Source: Litoditis marina (taxonomy: Eukaryota > Nematoda > Chromadorea > Rhabditida > Rhabditidae). Taken from it: a DNA stretch of 64,000 nucleotides. The stretch is taken from the NCBI GenBank assembly GCA_964036275.1, contig OZ038439.1, positions 11,116,904 to 11,180,903 on the forward strand, in the 5' to 3' direction. Shown piece by piece: positions 57,081 through 64,000 of this stretch (the stretch's first letter is position 1; each line of letters opens with the position of its first letter). Made by a program: the position numbers and the translations under genes. The notes beneath the pieces were generated by a model. That model did not search any database. It saw only the letters and a list, made by a program, of their open reading frames with translations, and was not told the origin of the DNA.

Positions 57081-57544
57081 CAATCGCTTAGCTCTTTTAC
57101 AAGGGGTGTTTATGTGGCAGTTGCTCGAAACAGGCAGTGCACTTGTTGAGGGCTTGTTGAGGAAGATGAAAATTTTTTGATACGGGGTGGGTAAATATAG
57201 AACAGTCTATCGTTCATTCTTCTTGACCACACAAAGAACATGTAATGTTATGAGACTGTAAGGTTGGAAAAACATGGGATAAATGGAAGCGAGACCCAAT
57301 AGAAATTTGTTACGTTACGTTTAATAACGGTTGGTAGTTTAGGTCTAAATGGAGAGAAAGAGGGAGAATCAAACTCTCCTGATGAAGATGTGGGAATTGA
57401 CTCCGTCGAAGGAGCGGGTGGTTGTACATCGGAGGGTTCATGCGGTGTGAGTTGTGACCGGATAGAAGGGAAGAGAGAACCACTGTTTTCCACTTCGTAC
57501 AACTCGTGTGGATCTAGGAAACTGAGGTCTAAGCTTTCGCACAT
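57080..57544 (-). pseudogene. Gag-like fragment, broken paralogue
   Basis: Starts MCESLDLSFLDPHELYEVEN, followed by a Ser/Pro-rich linker; a second segment begins after a TTACAG acceptor-like site with a CxxC (CSLCGQEE) and then meets an in-frame TGA where the paralogue at 57728-58306 has a Ser codon. Downstream, Cys/His spacing remains recognisable (SIFTHP, KCTACFEQLPH) but the frame is closed again. Same family as the next entry. Confidence 0.5.
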
Positions 57545-57727
57545 TCAAAAATAGAATTGAACACAAAATGTTAAAGTAAATAAAGAACAGAATGCGGAAT
57601 TACATGAAAAAAGATAACACGATGTTGAAGAACATCTGATAGAAACATGAAGAAAGAATTTCTAACAAGTTGTCTTTATTCGAAAGCAAACAACAATTTC
57701 AATCTTGAAAGAATGGTGGTTCCTGGC

Positions 57728-58306
57728 CTAAGGTATCAATAACGGAGAGAACCAGTTGCCCCATTCAAAAGAACATAGTAGGTTGGATTTTCTACAAGAG
57801 AGTTTGTGTGGCAATGGAACGAAACGTGCTGTGCATTTTTTGGTAGCTTTCAAGTGTAGAAATTCAGCTACTCGGTGAGTAAATATGGTACAGTGAACGG
57901 TCGACTCGTTTTGACCGCACAGTGAACATTTTATGTTAGTTATAACCGCGGTTGTATTAAACACTGGAGAGGAAGAAAAACGAGAGCAAACTGGTGGAGG
58001 GAGAAACTTTTTGTTAATGTGAATTGTGTTTGAAAAATTTTTTTTTTCGATTGATGAACCCGTCGAGACTTCGAAATGCGGTGGAAAACTTTGGGAACGC
58101 AAGTTTTGGAAGAAGAAGAAGGAAAGTTTAAACAAAACTGAAGATTTTCCTGAAGAGCTGGGAAGAGTGTCGATAGAAGGAGCGGAGATGTCGGCTGACT
58201 GGGGTGGGGAGAACTGGGACCGAATGGTTGGGGAAAGAGAGCCGTGGTTGTCCAGTTCGTACAACTCGTCTGGATCGAGAAAACTGAGGTCCAGACTTTC
58301 GCACAT
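57728..58306 (-). CDS. Gag-like protein with C-terminal zinc-knuckle-like Cys/His region (192 aa)
   Basis: Single open frame. The N-terminal 20 residues MCESLDLSFLDPDELYELDN match the broken paralogue downstream; then comes a Ser/Pro-rich region. The C-terminus holds CSLCGQNESTVHC, KKCTARFVPLPHKLSC and SNLLC, a CxxC...HC...C...HxxxC spacing like the zinc-binding end of BEL/Pao-type Gag proteins. The family call is from spacing only. It may contain undetected introns. Lies downstream (minus strand) of the env-like fragment, so it probably belongs to a second degraded element copy. Confidence 0.45.
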   Translation of the reverse strand: MCESLDLSFLDPDELYELDNHGSLSPTIRSQFSPPQSADISAPSIDTLPSSSGKSSVLFKLSFFFFQNLRSQSFPPHFEVSTGSSIEKKNFSNTIHINKKFLPPPVCSRFSSSPVFNTTAVITNIKCSLCGQNESTVHCTIFTHRVAEFLHLKATKKCTARFVPLPHKLSCRKSNLLCSFEWGNWFSPLLIP

Positions 58307-58734
58307 CTAAAAATAGTGAAGAACACAGCGCATTGAATGCTTGTAAAAAGTAAAAAAAATGAACGGAAGACATAAAGATGTTATGGAACATCTAGAAGAA
58401 ATGACACAAAAAGGTAAACTTCGATCTGTTTATGAATCAAAGTATTGTTGTTACAATGTTCGTGGTACAACGTTGGTGTGAAGTATAATAAAGAAGAATG
58501 AGAACAAGATATTATTTCGAATTATTTAGAATTATAATGAAAAAAAGAAGAAACGTTTCGAAGAAATGTGAAGAAATCTTAACGTTAATGGAACTCTCGC
58601 GGGGCAGTACGTAAATATTCTGTGCAATAGTCCGTGTATCTTGTATAATGTATACGTTTCATTTAGGATGAAGAAAAAAAACCTATGATAATTGAGGCGT
58701 CGACCGAACCTTTATTGGATGCCGTTATCCTATT

Positions 58735-60288
58735 GTTAGAAAGAGATGCCAACATCTCTGCACTGTAATGGGAAACTGTGAAAGGATGTCGTATGGAATG
58801 GGTGGAATTTGGTTTTCTTCCATCATGGACTGTTGTGGGTACTCTATGAACGCTTCTCGGAGTGGTCTGATGAGCCTAAAAATTATAATATATGAGTAAA
58901 ACGGTAAGAGTTTATATATTTTTATCGGTGTGATGTATACGGGAAGAGGGAAAAACGTATGAAAGACAATGGATCTAAGGCGTTAGGAAGAATATTAAGA
59001 TAAATATTTTGGCTATGCAAAGAATCAACCATAGTGTCTTGTAATGAGAAAGTATTGTGTTGCAAGATGGGAATTCGGGGAATTTAGAGAATGAAAAAGA
59101 TTGTTGATTATGCTTTTTACTATTAACATTCGTATTGCCAAATGAGGCTAGGTTTTCTTGTGTTTTTTGTTTCAAGAGAGCCTGAAAGAGTTAGCGTTAA
59201 CTTGTTTTTAGACAAGAAAGACTACAAGGCATGTGTAGAGAAGACGATAATGATTGAATCTGTATTTCAGAAGAGTGTTCCTTTGGGACGCAGAGAATAG
59301 CAAGTTTTTGATTTTCGCAGTGCAGTTCAACAAAAAGAATTCCCTAATCGGTAGAGCAGTTTAGAAAATCTAAAGCTCCAGTTATGCAATTGTAGCAACC
59401 ACTAAAAGAAGAATATTGTGCTGTACATGTGCTAGCAAAGTTGGAGGCGGTTGTCTTTAAGTTGTTTACTGTAACTTGTAATTCGATTGCAGAAGTATGA
59501 AAAATGTCTGCAATAATAGAATGGTTAGCGTCGGGTTTCATGGAAACCGAACCTAGTTGTGAGGGTAACGTGTTTTCATTTTTTTGAAAAAATGTAGAAT
59601 GGTCGAAACGTGAATATTGGCAAGAAATTTTGCCCCCGATGCGTGGCACTTGCATGCATCGGGATCGAAGTTACAATTGAAAGATTTTGCGTCTTTGTGT
59701 GTTGGACATTGTAGTTGACCAACCATACCGGCTTGTGGTTGACCTCCTGAACTTGCGGAAATAGTTCTAATTTGACCGGTGTTCGGATTCCGAAGAAAGG
59801 AATAGCTTAAAGAAGGATGGGGTGGTAAAATGGATGAAGTTACTGTTAGAGTAATGTTGGTCCAGGAAGGAAATCGCCAAGGGGAGAGGAAAAATGAGTG
59901 GTTCGTAATTTCGGGACCATTGAGTTGTAAAAAAGCATGAACGTTAATTTCGAAACTGTAAGTCGGACAAGAAAATATGTCGTACATCAATTCTGCGGTC
60001 GGAACTGCTATGATTCTGTAGAAAAGACAAGCGTAACTGCAAAAAAAAATAGCCACATGCAGCACATCCACATTAAGCTATGCAGTATGTAAAACCAGAA
60101 GCATAATTGTCTTTATCACTAAATTCGGGAGGTTTCGCACTAGGTTTCATGGAATGGCAAGCGTCACCACTACACGATCCGGCGTGTGGACCATTGTTCA
60201 ACTGAAGGGCTCTCGAATTTGTGATCTCGGAAGAAATAAGAAACCCTAGGATTGCAGATGAGATGAAGAGGCTCAACTTGAAGTTCAT
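58735..60288 (-). pseudogene. Degenerate env-like glycoprotein fragments (retroelement), frame-broken
   Basis: Several minus-strand frames line up but are interrupted. 60288-60073 begins with a hydrophobic signal-like segment (LSLFISSAILGFLIS) and stops at TAA. 60071-59553 is Cys-rich. 59655-59344 continues in another frame and contains SGCYNC (about 59403-59386). 59175-58975 ends in a hydrophobic anchor-like helix. 58876-58735 is an open tail. The order (signal, Cys-rich ectodomain, anchor, tail) resembles the envelope genes carried by nematode BEL/Pao-type retroelements; the virus family of origin is not proven. Frame changes near 60072 and 59640 make it non-functional as it stands. Confidence 0.45.
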
Positions 60289-60487
60289 TAATTCTTACTC
60301 TTTTTCTTTTTATCAAACAATGTCGAGCAGTATTTTCGATTACCAGGTGGCAGTGAAAGTACTGTAGAAGATTGAAAACTACATTCAATTGAACATGTTT
60401 GCAGTATAATAAAAATTTTGCTATGTGCATTTATGGAACTGACAGAAGAACACGCATACGCAGAATGCGAGCATAAAATACATATGG

Positions 60488-60703
60488 TCAATGCAATACA
60501 GCAGAATCTTTTTCACGACGTAAGTTACGGCGTCGTAGATTAGGAGCTGCGAAGAGTCTACGAACGATACGACGTAGTAAACGAATAAAAAAGGTCAAGA
60601 GAAAGAGAAGAAACTTAATAATATCAAACAATCTAATTAGACATACTAATTGAATGTTCGTACCTAGAGTAGAAGTATTGACGGTGTCATCCGTTTCTTC
60701 CAT
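60488..60703 (-). other. Short frame with hydrophobic helix and Arg-rich tail
   Basis: 71 codons: acidic start (MEETDD), then IIKFLLFLLTFFIRLLRRIV and RRLF, then a run of Arg pairs. A membrane helix with a basic tail, immediately 5' of the env-like fragments on the same strand. Possibly another piece of the same degraded element; unknown otherwise. Confidence 0.3.
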
Positions 60704-60799
60704 TCTGAGTGGAGGAACTGGAAGTCTGGTAGTACATTCTGAAAGATAGTTTTGAGACGAGCAACAGATAGCCCTATCTGGGTGCGTATAGCTCCAGAT

Positions 60800-61571
60800 A
60801 TTTTCATAATTGTCTTAAATAATGACTAATCAATGAACGAAGATATGTAAGATTACCCCTGTTGGGAGAACGAATTATGCCGCTAAGTGGGACTTGGAAG
60901 ATCGCCGCTAGGTGAGACTTACGTTGCCGCTGAGTGGGACTCATAGGAAGATGTGAGCAGGAAAGAAACTGCGAGGTCGCCACTTGTTCTGAATGGCCAA
61001 AGTATATAAACACAAGGGATTTAGAGCAGTTTATCTACAATGCCCGCGTAGGAGCGAAAATAGACAAGATATCAAAGTATGGCAAGCCGACGGAAGAGTT
61101 AATACCAGTTGAAGAGCTGGAGTGCTCCATTTAAAAGATCCGTCCAAAACTGATCGAGATTTGGTAGCGCTCTCTCAGCTCTGTCGACCACAGGCGCAAC
61201 CACGAACAAATTATACCATTGGATGAAAGCACCAGGATATCTTCTTGCAATTTCTAGTGGTATCAGGTTCGGTTGATATCTCTACTGACGAATATTTGCT
61301 TCATAATGGCGCAGATGAGCAATCAACACAGTAATGTTCAGGAGCTGCTAACCTTTGTCATCCTTGATTGAACCACACTTTTCAAGTGTAGAGTTCGAAA
61401 GTATGTCGAACACAGTTACGAGATATATGCTCGAAGTAATCAGAACACGGTAACCAGCCATTCCGTTACCAGTAAGACATGAGTTTATGTATGGAACTCA
61501 ATTCCTTCATATACGGACCTGTAAAGTTCAATAAGCACAGAGTTCAATATTATCACATCAAACTTTAGGTC
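60800..61571. other. Intergenic with short GCCGCTAAGTGGGACTT repeats
   Basis: Around 60880-60955 the motif GCCGCT(A/G)(A/G)GTG(A/G)GACTT occurs three times at ~28-bp spacing. No gene recognised. Confidence 0.45.
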
Positions 61572-61844
61572 TTGATGAAGCAGAAACTTCGTATTAGGTC
61601 ACATTCGAAAGAAAAAAAGATGAATAAAATGAGATTGTGTTTATCGAAGAAAAATACAACTCTGAGAAGTTTTGTAGAGACTAAACACGGATCGAATTGC
61701 AAAGTTATTGACAGTCTGATGACTTTTTCGGAGAATAAGCTGGCATGGTGGGAATTCTATTGTTATTATGAAAGTGCGCAGATGTGGGCGCGCAGATCGC
61801 TTTGTAATGGTGATATCGTTTATTACATGTGGGAAAATGCATAA
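61572..61844 (+). other. Unassigned 90-codon open frame
   Basis: Basic start (KQKLRIRSHSKEKK), then an aromatic-rich end (AWWEFYCYYESAQMWARRS). No family recognised and no flanking exons confirmed. Confidence 0.2.
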
Positions 61845-62700
61845 AGGGCTTGCAAGATATGAGAATAATGTGTGTGTTTATATAAAAACCATGTAATCCG
61901 TCGAGAATACCAGTTTTGACCTTGACAAAGTATAATGAATCGAAAAGTTTATATCTGAACACTTTTGTGTAGTAGGAAATGATGTTTGAATGCAAGAGTT
62001 GTTAAGCAGTTTCAAACCATTCACGCTATTTGAACAAGATTAAACGGAGTGAATACATCGTGATCCTTCGTTAACAGCGAATAATTTGTGTGTGGGGACC
62101 GCAATCAGGACGTATAGCTACTAACTTATACCAGCTTTCAATGTCACACCAGTATCTGCTCTTTCCGAGTGTGAGTTCTAAGGTCTGCACCACAAGAACG
62201 GAATCTGTGTGACGGCGCACATTTCAGGTAAGCTTGACTCTGTATAGGTTTCTGTTCCAAAAATTCAATTGAAAAATAGATTCACAAGATAGAATTTGAC
62301 TTTTCTCTTTTCTTCCACTTTTTTACATACTGACATTCATGAAAAGTGTTAGTTCATATTTATTGTGCATTTGATATTGAACTAGCTATGATAACATTTA
62401 TTCTTAAAACACACTCACATCTGGAAAAATTTATGCTTTCCGATGAAAATCCCACAAAATAGCTGGGAATTTCAGTTCAAATAAGGATGTTACTATCGAA
62501 TGGTAAAGGTGAAATATTAATCTGAATCTGACGAAATATCTCAAAATATTTATCTGACAGTTAGCTGGTGGTCTAATTGGTTGTGGACTTTGCACGCACC
62601 TATCGTGTCATTTATAACGTTTTATACAAGTACCGGATGAGATTCCCCGCAAAATGGGAGGGAAACGTCCACACAAGCTTCTTTTTGAGCTTCAAAACTA

Positions 62701-62997
62701 TTGTATGAGAGCTATGAACCGAAGATCCCGGTTGGTGGCAGTGTTTATGACTTTCTAATTCCATCGAGTACGTTCTGGGTTAGTATAGTGAACGGGACCA
62801 ACCACCCACAGTATGGGCTGATACACTTGGCCTTACGGCAGAAGAGTCACAACGATGTGTGGTTGTCCTCCTGTAAGAAAATGAGTGAGACAAACTGCAA
62901 TGAAACCTTGAACTCGTCTTGCGAATATCGACGAAAGCGGTGTCCGGTTTCAACAAGCTTTAAGGGTCTAGTTCTCACTCATGTAAAGTTGCAGTAG
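62701..62997 (+). other. Unassigned 98-codon Cys-containing frame
   Basis: Plus strand; contains possible N-glycosylation sites NGT, NET and NSS and four Cys (SCKKMSETNC, SSCEYRRKRC), so it may be an extracellular protein fragment. An upstream segment at 62120-62225 (NGICVTAHIS, followed by a GTAAGC donor) could belong to the same broken gene but contains a stop. Unknown family. Confidence 0.25.
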
Positions 62998-63676
62998 CTC
63001 TGAACAACTGTTCCAACACACCATTCATGGTTGCTGAATCTGGTTAATTTGGAAAACATTTACTATTCTAGATTTTCAGACTTTTACTGTAATTTTTTAT
63101 CACCGAGCAATTACCACGCTTTTTCATAACTGACCTCGTTAGAGTTCAAGACGAGGTCTTTTTATTTATTTCGAGTGTATGTCGAATCGTCACCTGAGAT
63201 ATATTCTGAAATTGAACAACCGCTGCATGACCTCATTAGGTTACAGTATCTGATTTCTATTGTGCCATAACCATTCGAAATGTTTCACGGTGTTAGGAAA
63301 AATTGAATAAAAAAAGAACTGATTTCCCATTCATTCTTCACATTTGGTTTTGTGGTAGTTAGCTGATCCGTAAGTGTTAGATATGAACTTTGTAGGATTT
63401 ACATAGAAGTAATCAGAACTATGAAATGCCTCACCTTCTCTCTTGTCAATAGAACGTTGGCATTTTATACATCATGTTCGTAGACGGCATCATTCAGGTG
63501 TGGTAACTGAACGATCAAACATTCTGTTCGAAGCAGTGATTTGTTCTCCTTGTGCAGTACCGACGATGCACACTATACCCTTCTTAAAGAAGAGCTCATC
63601 AAAGAAGATGAAGCCACTAGAAACACAAAATGGGCTATCACGTGAACTATCAAAGGAACAAGTGAACTTTTGAATA

Positions 63677-63800
63677 TTAAAGAAGGACGATTATGTGGAC
63701 CAATCCCGTTACATCGGTCCTTTAAACTGCAATTGAAAAATGTATTGCGGTTTAAAGGACTGAAGCGTTGCGATTGGACCACATAATCGTCCTTCTTTAA
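63677..63800. mobile_element. 124-bp palindromic MITE bounded by TTAA
   Basis: Arms TTAAAGAAGGACGATTATGT / its complement at 63781-63800 pair almost fully to the centre; CCTTTAAACTGCAAT pairs with ATTGCGGTTTAAAGG. A related decayed copy lies at 24083-24185. Confidence 0.85.
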
Positions 63801-64000
63801 AGCATTTGCATGCAGCTTATGAGCGGGGCGAATCCCGAATCGAAACGAAGTTTTACGTGTAACATCTATCACCGTTTATTTAGCAAATCGGTCGTTTATT
63901 TGCGTTATCACAATGTAAAGTGGCACGCAAAACATTGAAATCTGATCGAATGAAACTACAAATTTTTCAGAACAAACAAAATAATTTATTTCATATTATG

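Overview
The window is nematode nuclear DNA, most likely from a Caenorhabditis species. The base composition is AT-rich, introns are mostly short with TTTCAG-type 3' splice sites and GTGAGT/GTAAGT donors, several start codons sit right after a 3' splice-like signal (as in trans-spliced messages), and the recognisable proteins (troponin T, galactose mutarotase, THAP-like C2CH proteins) fit a worm. Most long open frames are satellite or repeat artefacts. The real genes are split into many small exons, which were joined here by splice signals, phase continuity and family knowledge. Nothing was searched against a database.

Layout. 1-5838 is a 62-bp satellite with higher-order structure. 5839-9000 holds a GT microsatellite, seven ~130-bp tandem repeats rich in TGACGTCA boxes, and a 531-bp foldback. 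9218-22242 (+) is a secreted two-module cysteine-rich (Kunitz-like) protein gene with a duplicated first exon. Its 9.2-kb intron 8 contains a complete troponin T gene on the opposite strand (18702-13212). 27285-22743 (-) encodes a secreted Gln/Asn/Pro-rich protein with a conserved C-terminal cysteine module. 27850-28740 has four copies of a ~105-bp conserved core that may be a structured RNA. 36757-31348 (-) is a complete galactose mutarotase gene with a Helitron-like end in an intron.

40540-44982 and 50812-55803 (both -) are tandem paralogues built from three repeats of [THAP-like exon + acidic linker exon], closed by a CxxC...HxxC tail. The distal copy carries a 1-nt deletion in its second THAP-like exon. 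Between them lies a 4,454-bp element with terminal inverted repeats and a flanking direct repeat. It is absent from the matching position beside the distal copy and appears to carry non-transposase coding exons. 57-60.7 kb (-) is a graveyard of retroelement-like gag and env fragments. The final 3 kb contains undetermined reading frames and a TTAA-bounded palindromic MITE.

The genes form no operon or common pathway. The body-wall-type muscle gene, the two secreted proteins, the sugar epimerase and the DNA-binding-type paralogues are independent units, embedded in a landscape shaped by segmental duplication, foldback elements and tRNA-derived repeats. The repeats are useful here because paralogous empty sites date and delimit several insertions.
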